Shown here: piece after piece, positions 41,520 to 52,344 of the stretch
Layout: the number at the start of each line of letters is the position of its first letter
Numbering within the stretch: position 1 is the stretch's first letter
NCBI RefSeq assembly: GCF_019396345.1
Contig: NZ_JAHKRM010000031.1
Location: 102,367-166,366 of the forward strand
Length of the DNA: 64,000 nt
From: Nonomuraea guangzhouensis
GTDB taxonomy: Bacteria; Actinomycetota; Actinomycetes; Streptosporangiales; Streptosporangiaceae
Reading direction: 5' to 3'
Notes under the pieces: model-generated
What the model saw: the letters and a program-made list of their open reading frames with translations, nothing else
The model's database searches: none
Told to the model about the DNA's origin: nothing
Translations under genes and position numbers: made by a program

Positions 41520-41680
41520 TCATCCGACCCTCCTGTCCTGGCCGGTCCCGGCACCGATCTCCAACAGCCGCCTTCCTGCACCCGGCTCAGGAACGCTGCC
41601 CGCTCAGCCGGCTTCCACGGCTGCTTGCCGCTGCCGTCGTAGGCCGTTCGAAGGGAACCGAGCACATCGTCGTAGCGCAC
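41520..41680 (-). pseudogene. SAM-dependent methyltransferase N-terminal remnant
   Basis: Four bases after the KAS III-like gene stop, GTG 41680 opens MRYDDVLGSLRTAYDGSGKQ and PWKPAERAAFLSRVQEGG, a class I methyltransferase N-terminus. The frame then shifts: the next frame reads LLEIGAGTGQD, the SAM-binding motif I, and meets a stop at 41520. The rest of the enzyme (over 150 residues) is absent. So this is a frameshifted, truncated gene, not an active enzyme. Confidence 0.75.
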
Positions 41681-41684
41681 GCGC

Positions 41685-42731
41685 TCAGGCGGCCCCGTCG
41701 GAGGCGTACTCCCCCGGGATGTCGAGGATCCGCAGGACGGCGCAGGCCAAGGTCTTGCCGGCACCCACCCCCACGAGCAGCACGTAGTCGCCGGCAGCCA
41801 GCTCCCCGCCGGCCAGCAGGTGGTCCAGGGCGACGAACTGGTCACTGACCCCGAGATGCCCGATCCCGGCACCGTACTCCCAGGTGGTGTCGGCCATGGT
41901 CAGCCCCAGCCAGCTCAGCCGCTCCTCCAGGTTGTCCCAGCGCCCGTGCGGGAAGGCGACGCGCGCCACCTCGTCGAGCGTGATCCCCGCCTCCTTGAGC
42001 GTGCGCTCGACCAGCCCCATCAGCGTCGACTGGATCGACAGCATGACACCGGCACCGTCGCCGGCCAGCAGCCGGTTGCGGAACCCTCGGTGACGGGAGG
42101 CGAAGTCGAGCGGCCGCCCCACGGTCGCGTCCGGCGGGAACAGCGGCACACCACCGTCGTTGACCGACTCGGCCTCCGGCAGCACGACCACGTTGACCGA
42201 CCGCACCTGCGCGAAGCCCGTGTCCGTAGTGAGCAGCAGCGCGCACCCGGCGTCACCTACCACGTTGCCCTCGATCATGCGCCACCGGTCGACCATCGGG
42301 GTGCCATGATTGTCGGCACCGACCAGTAGCGCCGCGCCACCCGGCCGCAGGTAGCCGGCGGCAAGCTGCAGCGCGCTGAACAGCCCGCAGCACCCCTGCC
42401 GCACCTCGACGGACAGGACGTCGCCGCCGACCAGGTGCTGCTGCAGGTAGTACTGCGGCTGCCAGCCCTCCGGCCCCTGATGCCAGACATCGGCGTACAG
42501 CATGACGTCCAGCTCACGCGGCGACATCCCGCCCGAGCGCTCGAACGCGTGCCGCGCCGCACGTAGCGCCAGCTCCGGAGCCGGTACGTCGCCGGCTACC
42601 GCCGCACCGCCGAGCCGGAAGTACTCCACGTCGTCGGCCGGATAACGGCCCTCCGCTACCGCCGTCTCGATGCTGACCACCGGCGGCAGATGAACGCCGA
42701 TACTGCGCAGGTAAATGTCAGGTGTGTGCAA
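41685..42731 (-). CDS. KAS III-like acyltransferase / ketosynthase
   Basis: A 348-residue thiolase-fold protein of the FabH-like family. The nucleophile is Cys114 in VRQGCCGLFSAL; His262 is in AFPHGRWDN. The usual Asn position reads GIGHLGVSDQF, giving Asp297, so a Cys-His-Asp triad like that of CerJ/ChlB3-type acyl transferases is suggested rather than a true condensing Cys-His-Asn set. The start is TTG 42731 with AAGGAGG four bases upstream. An orphan of a secondary-metabolite locus together with the methyltransferase stub (inference). Confidence 0.82.
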   Translation of the reverse strand: MHTPDIYLRSIGVHLPPVVSIETAVAEGRYPADDVEYFRLGGAAVAGDVPAPELALRAARHAFERSGGMSPRELDVMLYADVWHQGPEGWQPQYYLQQHLVGGDVLSVEVRQGCCGLFSALQLAAGYLRPGGAALLVGADNHGTPMVDRWRMIEGNVVGDAGCALLLTTDTGFAQVRSVNVVVLPEAESVNDGGVPLFPPDATVGRPLDFASRHRGFRNRLLAGDGAGVMLSIQSTLMGLVERTLKEAGITLDEVARVAFPHGRWDNLEERLSWLGLTMADTTWEYGAGIGHLGVSDQFVALDHLLAGGELAAGDYVLLVGVGAGKTLACAVLRILDIPGEYASDGAA

Positions 42732-43092
42732 CCGTCCTCCTTGCTGAAGCAGCGCGGCATGCCGCGGCGCGGGGCGTGGTGGAACGAATAACCCACTGCT
42801 AGGGAAAAGCGAGCCTGCTGGAAGAGCTGTCAGGTTGCCAAGCACAGACCGGCGATACGTACGGCAGGCCCTCGCAACCTGAACGTGACGGATATGTCCG
42901 GGGGCGGTCGGGCCGATGCTAATCGAATGAATTATCCATGACTAGTGGTGTCATTCTTCGGTCGAACCATGCATAATCTTCACCGCCGTTGATCATCGGC
43001 GTACTGAAGCGGAGCCGACGACCGCACGCCGGAAAGCAGCCCATCCATGTCCCAAAACCAGGTTCCGGCCACCGGCCAGAAGCACACCGGCT
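42732..43092. promoter_or_regulatory. 361-bp gap upstream of the KAS III-like gene
   Basis: No convincing gene. It is locally AT-rich at 42915-42985. It holds a 9-bp inverted repeat TCAGGTTGC (42830-42838)/GCAACCTGA (42874-42882) and a looser one, ATTATCCATG (42931-42940)/CATGCATAAT (42968-42977), which may be operators. A 60-codon frame from ATG 43047 overlaps the leftward gene and was not accepted. Confidence 0.45.
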
Positions 43093-43599
43093 TCACAGTG
43101 GAGGTGGTTGCTCCGCACCTGGTGTGGCTTGGGCGTCGTCTTCCTCCACCCGCACATAACCCGCGGAATGAACGGCCAGACCCAAGATCGTGCCAACCAG
43201 GATCGCGATCCCGGCGATCGTCATGATGTGCCAGAAACCGGCGACCACCCCGACATACCCGAGTCCGAGCGCAGCCTGCTGCGCCACCAGCACGACAACG
43301 GAACTCGTCATGCGCCGACGATAGGTTTCGTGCCGGTTCAACATGATGAGAGCAGACAAGAGCGGGATGGCCAAGGAGAAAGCGACCACGCAGATCTGGG
43401 CGGACAGATCAAGGGCAGCGCCTCCCGGGGTCAGGAACGGCTGCACCAAGACGACTCCGATAGCGATCAAGCCGCCGTACATCAGGTTGTTCTGCCGGAG
43501 GGTCTCCTCCTGCTGTCCCGCAGCCCGTTTCCTCCACCATTCCCCTTGTGCGGCAGCTTGCCGCCTCCACCACGCTTCGTCCGCTACGTTCTCGTCCAT
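43093..43599 (-). CDS. Hypothetical four-TM membrane protein
   Basis: A 168-residue protein. A Trp-rich charged N-terminus (DEAWWRRQAAAQGEWWRKRAA) is followed by four hydrophobic segments (about 40-58, 65-85, 100-120, 122-145) and an acidic tail. Not recognised. ATG 43599 is chosen; an ATG three codons upstream is possible. It stands alone between the KAS III-like gene and tRNA-Ile. Confidence 0.65.
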   Translation of the reverse strand: MDENVADEAWWRRQAAAQGEWWRKRAAGQQEETLRQNNLMYGGLIAIGVVLVQPFLTPGGAALDLSAQICVVAFSLAIPLLSALIMLNRHETYRRRMTSSVVVLVAQQAALGLGYVGVVAGFWHIMTIAGIAILVGTILGLAVHSAGYVRVEEDDAQATPGAEQPPPL

Positions 43600-43773
43600 G
43601 GCGACCATTGTGCAGATGGTACGAGCCTGCCTCCACCGCGGTGATGCACCGGCCAGGTTGCGGGTGCGACAGCGGCCGTGCACAACCATCCAGCGAGACC
43701 GCGTAGCGGCACCCGGCCCGCGCGCCCTGCCCCTGGACGCGATCCAAGTTCAAGCAGGGCCGTTGCAGCAAAG

Positions 43774-43803
43774 AAGCCCCGAAGCTTGATCGCTTCGAGG
43801 CTT
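43774..43803 (-). terminator. Hairpin terminator after tRNA-Ile
   Basis: AAGCCCCGAAGC (43774-43785), 6-nt loop, GCTTCGAGGCTT (43792-43803): a 12-bp stem with one mismatch, just past the tRNA 3' end and followed on the complementary strand by CTTT. Confidence 0.7.
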
Positions 43804-43807
43804 TCGT

Positions 43808-43884
43808 TGGTGGGGCTACCAGGACTTGAACCTGGGACCTCTTCCTTATCAGGGAAGCGCTCTAACCGTCTGAGCTATAGCCCC
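43808..43884 (-). tRNA. tRNA-Ile (GAT)
   Basis: Complementary strand: acceptor GGGGCTA pairs with TAGCCCC; the D-arm has AGCTCAGACGGTTAGAGC, the anticodon loop CTGATAA has GAT, the T-arm is GGTTCAAGTCC and CCA is encoded (43808-43810). 77 nt, as expected downstream of gyrA–DUF3566. The usual companion tRNA-Ala is not in the window. Confidence 0.95.
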
Positions 43885-44030
43885 GCGCACCACGAACGGT
43901 ATCGCATCCCCACAAGGGAAGGCGAACCAGTTGTTCGGACGAGGAAAAGCTTACCGCCTCTCCCGCGTTGCTCGCGCCGCCCCCGAAAGATCGGCGGCGA
44001 CGCGAGCTCAGAATGCCATAAACCGGAAAG

Positions 44031-44756
44031 CTACTCGGCCTCGCTGAACGTCACCTCGACGCCGCCCACCAGATCGGAGGCGACGTTGTAGATGACCGCC
44101 CCCAGCGTGGACAGTGCCGTGATGAGCACCACGTTCACCGCGCCGATGAGGGCGGTGTAGCCGAGGATGCGGACCGGCTCGAACCAGGAGGCGATGTCGA
44201 TCGGGATCGAGTTTTGCCCCTGCTCCCCCTTGCCGAGCTGGTTGACCAGGTCCACCAGGGAGTCAAAAACGCCCAAGCCAGACAGCACGCCGTACAGCAC
44301 GGCCACCGCCACGAACAGCACCACGAAACAGACGAGGGAGACCACGAAGCTGAACTTCATGGCCGACCACGGCTCGACGCGACGCAGCACCAAATGGGCC
44401 TTACGGGGGAGACGGGCCCCCGAGGAGTTGGAGGACTTCTTCTTAGGCATCTCGACAAGCGGAGGGGCCTCGGAGGTGAGCGACGGACGCAGTCGGACCG
44501 TCTCGTTGCCCTCCGACTGCTGCTCCCCTCCTGGCTGACCCGTGAGCGGCAACACCGGTCCCTGCGCAGGCGCAGAACCTTGCGCAGGCGCAGGACCCTG
44601 TGAAGGCGCGGGTCCCTGTGGAGGCGTGACTCCTTGCGGAGGCGTGGCCTTCTCGTCGACCGCGTCAAGGATCTCGGTTTCGTTGGGCTTCTTCGGCTGC
44701 TGGCCGTTGTCCCGGGCCGCCTTGGTCCTGGCGGAGCCACCACCCTGGGCGCTCAT
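44031..44756 (-). CDS. DUF3566 domain membrane protein
   Basis: A 241-residue protein found beside gyrA in Actinobacteria. Residues 1-100 are disordered, with Pro/Gln-rich imperfect repeats (PPQGPAPSQGPAPAQG, about 40-68). Residues about 120-240 hold two TMs (FSFVVSLVCFVVLFVAVAVL and NVVLITALSTLGAVIYNV) and a conserved GGVEVTF end. Function unknown. Starts 3 bp after gyrA and is probably cotranscribed. Confidence 0.92.
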   Translation of the reverse strand: MSAQGGGSARTKAARDNGQQPKKPNETEILDAVDEKATPPQGVTPPQGPAPSQGPAPAQGSAPAQGPVLPLTGQPGGEQQSEGNETVRLRPSLTSEAPPLVEMPKKKSSNSSGARLPRKAHLVLRRVEPWSAMKFSFVVSLVCFVVLFVAVAVLYGVLSGLGVFDSLVDLVNQLGKGEQGQNSIPIDIASWFEPVRILGYTALIGAVNVVLITALSTLGAVIYNVASDLVGGVEVTFSEAE

Positions 44757-44759
44757 GAC

Positions 44760-47267
<2,508 letters not shown>

Positions 47268-47301
47268 GTGTGAAGATCCTTTTCTACTGTACGGCCGAGC
47301 G

Positions 47302-49245
47302 CTACACGTCTAGGAAACGGACATCGCGCGCGTTGCGGATGATGAAGGCCCTGCGCGCCTCGACGTCCTCACCCATGAGCACGCTGAACATCTCGTCGGC
47401 CTGGGCGGCATCGTCGAGCGTGGCCTGCAGGAGGATGCGGCTGTCAGGGTTCATGGTGGTTTCCCACAGCTGGTTGGCGTTCATCTCGCCGAGACCCTTG
47501 AACCGCTGGACGCCGTCGTGGGCGCGGGGGTCGCGCTTGCCGCGGCTGATGCCGTCCTCGATGATCGCGTCGCGCTCGCGGTCGGAGTAGGCGTAGGAAG
47601 CGTCGTCGCCCTTGCGGTCCCACTTGATCTTGTACAGGGGCGGCTGCGACAGGTAGACGTGACCGCCCTCGATCAGCGGGCGCATGAACCTGAACAGCAG
47701 GGTCAGCAGCAGCGTGGTGATGTGCTGGCCGTCGACGTCGGCGTCGGCCATCAGGATCAGCTTGTTGTAGCGCAGCTTGCTGATGTCGAACTCGTCGTGC
47801 ACGCCGGTGCCCATGGCCGTGATCAGCGACAGGACCTCGGTGTTCTGCAGGACCTTGTCGACCCGGGCCTTCTCGACGTTGAGGATCTTGCCGCGGATCG
47901 GCAGGATGGCCTGGAATCGGGAGTCGCGGCCGCCCTTGGCCGAGCCGCCGGCCGAGTTGCCCTCGACGATGAACAGCTCGCACTTGTCCGGGTCGTTCCA
48001 CTGGCAGTCGGCCAGCTTGCCCGGCAGGCCGCTGCCCGACTCCAGCAGCGACTTGCGCCGCGTGAGGTCGCGCGCCTGGCGAGCCGCGAGGCGGGCCCTG
48101 GCGGCCTGCAGCGACTTGTTGATGATGTCCTTGGCCTCGCCGGGATTGCGCTCGAACCAGGCGCGCAGATGGTCGTTGCAGGCCTTCTGGACGAACGACT
48201 TGGCCTCGGTGTTGCCGAGCTTCGTCTTGGTCTGCCCCTCGAACTGCGGGTCGGCCAGCTTGATCGAGACGATCGCGGTCAGGCCCTCGCGGACGTCCTC
48301 GCCGGAGAGGTTGTCGTCCTTGCCCTCCTTGAGGAACTTCTGCTCGCGCGCGTAGCGGTTGACGATCGACGTCAGCGCCGCGCGGAAGCCCTCCTCATGG
48401 GTGCCGCCCTCAGCCGTGTTGATGGTGTTGGCGAAGGTGTAGACGGACTCGCTGTAGGAGTTGTTCCACTGCATGGCGATCTCGACGGAGACGCCGTCGC
48501 CGTGCTCCTCGAAGTCGATGACCGACGCGTGCGCGGCCTCCTTCTTGGAGTTGAGGTGCGTCACGAAGTCGGACAGACCGCCCTGGTAGCAGTATTCGAC
48601 CTTCACGGCCTCGCCGTTGACGTGGTCGGGGCGCTCGTCGCGCAGCACGATCGTGAGGCCCTTGTTGAGGAAGGCCATCTCCTGGAAGCGCCGCGAGAGC
48701 GTCTCGAAGTTCCAGGTGGTGGTCTCGAAGATGTCCTCGTCGGCCCAGAAGGTGATCGTGGTGCCGGTCTCGGCGGTCTCCCCGTCCTGTGCCAGGGGCG
48801 CGGTCGGCTTGGAGTGCTCGTAGCGCTGCCGCCAGATGTGGCCGTTCTGCTTGACCTCCACCTCCAAGGCGGTGGACAGCGCGTTGACCACGGCCGAGCC
48901 GACGCCGTGCAGACCGCCGGAGACGGCGTACGACTTGCTGTCGAACTTGCCGCCGGCGTGCAGGGTCGTCAGTACGACCTCGACGGCGGAACGCTTCTCG
49001 ACCGGGTGGATACCGGTCGGGATGCCACGGCCGTTGTCGATGACCCGCACGCCGTTGTCGGCGAGCAGTGTGACGTCGATGCGGTCGGCGTGACCCGCGA
49101 GGGCCTCGTCCACCGCGTTGTCGACGATCTCGTAGACCAGGTGATGCAGACCGCGCTCACCGGTCGAGCCGATATACATACCCGGGCGCTTGCGAACCGC
49201 CTCAAGCCCTTCGAGTACGGTGATTGAGCTAGCGTCGTAGGACAA
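47302..49245 (-). CDS. gyrB: DNA gyrase subunit B
   Basis: A 647-residue ATPase subunit. GHKL motifs are EIVDNAVDEALAGHA, DNGRGIPTGIHP and GGLHGVGSAVVNAL; Toprim motifs are IVEGNSAGGSAKGGRD and LMADADVDGQH. The start is TTG 49245, giving LSYDASSITVLEGLEAVRKR, because GCAGGAGG lies nine bases before it; the upstream ATG frame adds non-homologous residues. Hydrolyses ATP to drive supercoiling and is the target of coumarins. Confidence 0.97.
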   Translation of the reverse strand: MSYDASSITVLEGLEAVRKRPGMYIGSTGERGLHHLVYEIVDNAVDEALAGHADRIDVTLLADNGVRVIDNGRGIPTGIHPVEKRSAVEVVLTTLHAGGKFDSKSYAVSGGLHGVGSAVVNALSTALEVEVKQNGHIWRQRYEHSKPTAPLAQDGETAETGTTITFWADEDIFETTTWNFETLSRRFQEMAFLNKGLTIVLRDERPDHVNGEAVKVEYCYQGGLSDFVTHLNSKKEAAHASVIDFEEHGDGVSVEIAMQWNNSYSESVYTFANTINTAEGGTHEEGFRAALTSIVNRYAREQKFLKEGKDDNLSGEDVREGLTAIVSIKLADPQFEGQTKTKLGNTEAKSFVQKACNDHLRAWFERNPGEAKDIINKSLQAARARLAARQARDLTRRKSLLESGSGLPGKLADCQWNDPDKCELFIVEGNSAGGSAKGGRDSRFQAILPIRGKILNVEKARVDKVLQNTEVLSLITAMGTGVHDEFDISKLRYNKLILMADADVDGQHITTLLLTLLFRFMRPLIEGGHVYLSQPPLYKIKWDRKGDDASYAYSDRERDAIIEDGISRGKRDPRAHDGVQRFKGLGEMNANQLWETTMNPDSRILLQATLDDAAQADEMFSVLMGEDVEARRAFIIRNARDVRFLDV

Positions 49246-49566
49246 GTGCCAAATCCTCCTGCCGCGGACACGCGGCTGGGGAGGCGACACTTGCCAAGCT
49301 TGCTGCCCCTGCCGTGCCCGTCACCGTCGTGAGTGCCCCGTTGCGATGGTCACCCGGGGGAATCGGCGCCGTATACGTGCCGGGGGTGACACGCAAACGG
49401 ACGTGTCCGGAATCCAGTTTCATTCTACCGGCTCTGAGGGCCCAAGGTGGCATTGAACGCGCCTGTAACGGCCTGTCGCTCGATTTCCCCCGCTTCAAGC
49501 ATCCCCCCACAGGAAGGGGGGTCATCGCGCCTGCGGCTCTCTGATGGGTTTTCTCGCCGATATGGC
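49246..49566 (-). promoter_or_regulatory. gyrB upstream region
   Basis: A 321-bp gap without a gene. The complementary strand has a possible -10 TAGAAT (49422-49427) for gyrBA and the dciA terminator hairpin (49503-49521). Nothing else is recognised. Confidence 0.4.
49503..49521 (-). terminator. Hairpin after dciA
   Basis: CCCCCC (49503-49508), 7-nt loop, GGGGGG (49516-49521), 46 bp past the dciA stop; separates the dnaN–recF–dciA unit from gyrBA. Confidence 0.6.
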
Positions 49567-50064
49567 TCAGCCGTACGTGTCTCCGGGACCCTTGCTGCCG
49601 GTCACTCTGAGCCCACCGGACGTGCGCGGTGCGTTCTGCGGGCCTCTGACCTTCACCTTCGTGACCGTCCCGTGGCCGAGCTCCTCGTTGAGCCGGCGTA
49701 CGAGAGTGCGCGCGAGCAGGCGCACCTGGGTCGCCCACGCGGTGGAGTCGGCGATGATCAGCACCTCACCGTCCTCGAACGAGTCCGGTTTGGTGTGCGC
49801 AGCCAGATCGGGACCGACGATGTCGGGCCACCGGCCGAACACCCCGCCGACGGCCGCCGACCGCTCCCAGCCCCGCTCGGCGAGCAAGTCCATGATCGCG
49901 CGTCCGAAAAGCTGTGGATCGCCGGCGTCCCTGCTCGGGCCCGCCTTGCGTCTGGGCGCGCGGCGGGGGAGCTGGCCGCGCTTGGCGGCGTCGGCCTTGG
50001 CCTGGGCGAGCTTCTCCCTGGCCATCGCGGCGCCCCTGGTGGTGGGGTTGTCCTCAGCGGACAC
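49567..50064 (-). CDS. dciA: DciA (DUF721), replicative helicase loader
   Basis: A 165-residue DUF721 protein. A basic disordered N-terminus (RRAPRRKAGPSRDAG) is followed by the KH-like DciA domain: RWPDIVGPDLAAHTKPDSFEDG, LIIADSTAWATQVRLLARTLVRRLNE. DciA loads the DnaB helicase at oriC in bacteria that lack DnaC. Overlaps recF by 11 bp. Confidence 0.9.
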   Translation of the reverse strand: MSAEDNPTTRGAAMAREKLAQAKADAAKRGQLPRRAPRRKAGPSRDAGDPQLFGRAIMDLLAERGWERSAAVGGVFGRWPDIVGPDLAAHTKPDSFEDGEVLIIADSTAWATQVRLLARTLVRRLNEELGHGTVTKVKVRGPQNAPRTSGGLRVTGSKGPGDTYG

Positions 50065-51286
50065 GCGTCACGCTCCCCTCGGCGACATCGAACCTGGATC
50101 CGATCAACTCGGCGGGCACGTCGTCGGCCACCGCCGCGGTGATGAGCACCTGCTCGGCGGGGGCGACGATCTCGGACAGACGGCGTCTGCGCTGGCTGTC
50201 GAGCTCGGCGAAGACGTCGTCGAGAATCAGCACCGGGTCGCCGCCCTCGGCGCGGAGCAGGTCGTAGGCGGCCAGCCGCAGCGCCAGGGCGAACGACCAC
50301 GACTCCCCGTGACTCGCGTAGCCGCGCGCGGGCAGCTCGCCGAGGCCGAGGATCAGGTCGTCGCGGTGCGGGCCGACGAGCGTGACACCCCGCTCCAGCT
50401 CGGCCGCGCGGACCTCCAATAGCCGCTCGCGGAGCCGTTGTTCAAGGGTTTTCCCCAAGTCTGTGGATAACGTCTGTGTATCGGAAGATCCCGTCTCACC
50501 GGGGATTTCATCCTCAGCCGCGTCGGTGCCTGTGGACAAAGTACTGCGATAGGCCAGGGTCGCGGGGGCGCTCGTGGGGGCCAGCGCGGCATAGGCTCCG
50601 GCGACCAGCGGACGCAGCGCGTCGATGAGATCGAGCCGCGCCTGAAGCAGCTCCGCGCCGTGCCGCGCCAGATGCGCGTCCCAGACCTCCAGAGTGCTCA
50701 GGACGTCGCCGGCGCCCGCCGCCGAGAATCCGGTGTCACTCTCGGCCCTTCGGGCGCTCCTGGCCCCTCTGCGGGCCTGCGAGGCCGCACGGAGCAGCGC
50801 CCCTCGCTGCTTCAGCACCCGGTCGTAGTCGGCGCGTACGCCGGCGAACCGCGGGGTGCGGCTCACCAGCAGCTCATCGAGGAAACGCCGCCGCTCGGAG
50901 GGGTCGCCCTTGACCATCGACAGATCCTCGGGGGCGAACAGCACCGTGCGCAGCAGGCCGATGACGTCACGCGGCCTGGACACGGGGGAGCGGTTGAGCC
51001 GCGCGCGGTTGGCCCGCCCCGGATTGATCTCCAGCTCGACCAGCGCGCGCCGGTCGTCCCGCTGGATGGCGCAGCGCACGATCGCCCTGCTCGCGCCCTG
51101 CCGTACGAGTGGCGCGTCGGAGGCCACCCGGTGACTGGAGTGCGTCGCGACGTAGCCGAGGGCTTCGACCAGGTTGGTCTTGCCCTGGCCGTTGGGTCCC
51201 ACGAACGCCGTGACGCCCGGCTCCAGGCCGAGCTCCACGGATGCGTAGGACCGGAAGTCGGTCAGCGACAGGTGGGCGACGTGCAC
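50054..51286 (-). CDS. recF: DNA replication and repair protein RecF
   Basis: A 410-residue SMC-like ATPase. Walker A GPNGQGKTNLVEAL; the signature region and Walker B VLILDDVFAELDSQRR are intact. N-terminus MHVAHLSLTDFRSYASVEL is typical. RecF loads RecA at gaps. Contains an internal DnaA-box-like TTGTCC/TTATCC-rich stretch at 50448-50540 (GTGGATAA, GTGGACAAA), perhaps an extension of the origin's binding-site field. Ends with an 11-bp overlap with dciA. Confidence 0.97.
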   Translation of the reverse strand: MHVAHLSLTDFRSYASVELGLEPGVTAFVGPNGQGKTNLVEALGYVATHSSHRVASDAPLVRQGASRAIVRCAIQRDDRRALVELEINPGRANRARLNRSPVSRPRDVIGLLRTVLFAPEDLSMVKGDPSERRRFLDELLVSRTPRFAGVRADYDRVLKQRGALLRAASQARRGARSARRAESDTGFSAAGAGDVLSTLEVWDAHLARHGAELLQARLDLIDALRPLVAGAYAALAPTSAPATLAYRSTLSTGTDAAEDEIPGETGSSDTQTLSTDLGKTLEQRLRERLLEVRAAELERGVTLVGPHRDDLILGLGELPARGYASHGESWSFALALRLAAYDLLRAEGGDPVLILDDVFAELDSQRRRRLSEIVAPAEQVLITAAVADDVPAELIGSRFDVAEGSVTRVR

Positions 51287-51357
51287 CCCAAGAAGGTTAG
51301 TGCGCCGCGCCCGTCACTGGGGTCACCGGCTTGCGCCTGTGGAAAACCGGTGGGGGA

Positions 51358-52296
51358 TCACCGCACCTTCGGCGGTGTCACGTCGGCGCCGGGGGAGTCG
51401 GCGCCCATGCCCACCGAGCCCTCCGCCGAGGCGATCGCGTGGCCGCCGAACTGGTTGCGCAGCGCGGCCACGACCTTCATCGCGGGCGGGTCCTCCTGGC
51501 GCGAGGCGAACCTGGCGTACAGCGCGGCGGTGATCACCGGCAGCGGCACGGCGTGGTCCACCGCCGCCTGGACGGTCCACCGGCCCTCGCCGGAGTCCTG
51601 TGCGTAACCGCGCAGCTCCTCGAGGTGCTCATCGCTGTCGAGCGCCCGAACCAGCAGGTCGAGCAGCCAGGAGCGGATCACGGTGCCGGTGCGCCAGCTG
51701 CTGAAGCAGCCCTTGACGTCCGTGACGATGTCGGAGGCTTCCAGGAGCTCCCAGCCCTCGGCGAAGGACTGCATCATGCCGTACTCGATGCCGTTGTGGA
51801 CCATCTTGGCGAAGTGGCCCGCCCCGACGGCGCCCGCGTGGACGAAGCCGTCCTCGCCTTCCGGCTTGAGCGTCTCGAAGATCGGCATCATGTGCTGGAC
51901 GACGCTGTCGTCGCCGCCGCACATCAGCGCGTAGCCGTTCTGCAGGCCCCAGACGCCACCGCTCACGCCGCAGTCGACGAAGCGGATGCCCTTCTCGGCC
52001 AGCTCGGCGGCGTGCTTCTGGTCATCCACATAGTGGGAATTACCGCCGTCGATGACGACGTCGCCCTCGGAGAGGAGCTTGCCGAGCTCGTCGACCGTCT
52101 GCTGGGTGGGCGCGCCGGCCGGGACCATGACCCAGACCGCGCGCGGGGTCTCCAGCCTGTCGACCAGCTCTTTCAGGCTGCCGACGTCACTGGCCTCCCG
52201 ATGGTGGTCGTAGCCGACCACCTCGTGACCCCCGCGGCGCAGCCTTTCGGCCATGTTGCCGCCCATCTTGCCAAGTCCGACCATCCCGATCTGCAT
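51358..52296 (-). CDS. gnd: 6-phosphogluconate dehydrogenase, short NAD-type
   Basis: A 312-residue Gnd. The Rossmann start is MQIGMVGLGKMGGNMAERL; substrate motifs are VIDGGNSHYVDD, CGVSGGVWGL and GAGHFAKMVHNGIEYGMMQ with the catalytic Lys and Asn. The short form (about 300 residues) is the usual NAD-linked actinobacterial type located between dnaN and recF. Converts 6-phosphogluconate to ribulose 5-phosphate. Confidence 0.96.
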   Translation of the reverse strand: MQIGMVGLGKMGGNMAERLRRGGHEVVGYDHHREASDVGSLKELVDRLETPRAVWVMVPAGAPTQQTVDELGKLLSEGDVVIDGGNSHYVDDQKHAAELAEKGIRFVDCGVSGGVWGLQNGYALMCGGDDSVVQHMMPIFETLKPEGEDGFVHAGAVGAGHFAKMVHNGIEYGMMQSFAEGWELLEASDIVTDVKGCFSSWRTGTVIRSWLLDLLVRALDSDEHLEELRGYAQDSGEGRWTVQAAVDHAVPLPVITAALYARFASRQEDPPAMKVVAALRNQFGGHAIASAEGSVGMGADSPGADVTPPKVR

Positions 52297-52344
52297 GATG
52301 TACCAACTCCCCTAGTCAGAGCTCAATAATCCCCGATGGGATTT

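Noticed and set aside
43047..43226. 60-codon frame starting MSQNQVPATGQKHTGFTVEV, considered as a peptide precursor
   Set aside because: Most of it lies antisense to the leftward membrane-protein gene, has a weak ribosome site, and no maturation genes are near.
43774..43884. tRNA-Ile as an attachment site of an integrated element
   Set aside because: No second copy of the tRNA 3' end, integrase or excisionase is visible in the window.
43678..44091. Forward frame reading GLPGLEPGTSSLSGKRSNRLSY
   Set aside because: This is the antisense of tRNA-Ile, a well-known false ORF produced by tRNA sequence.
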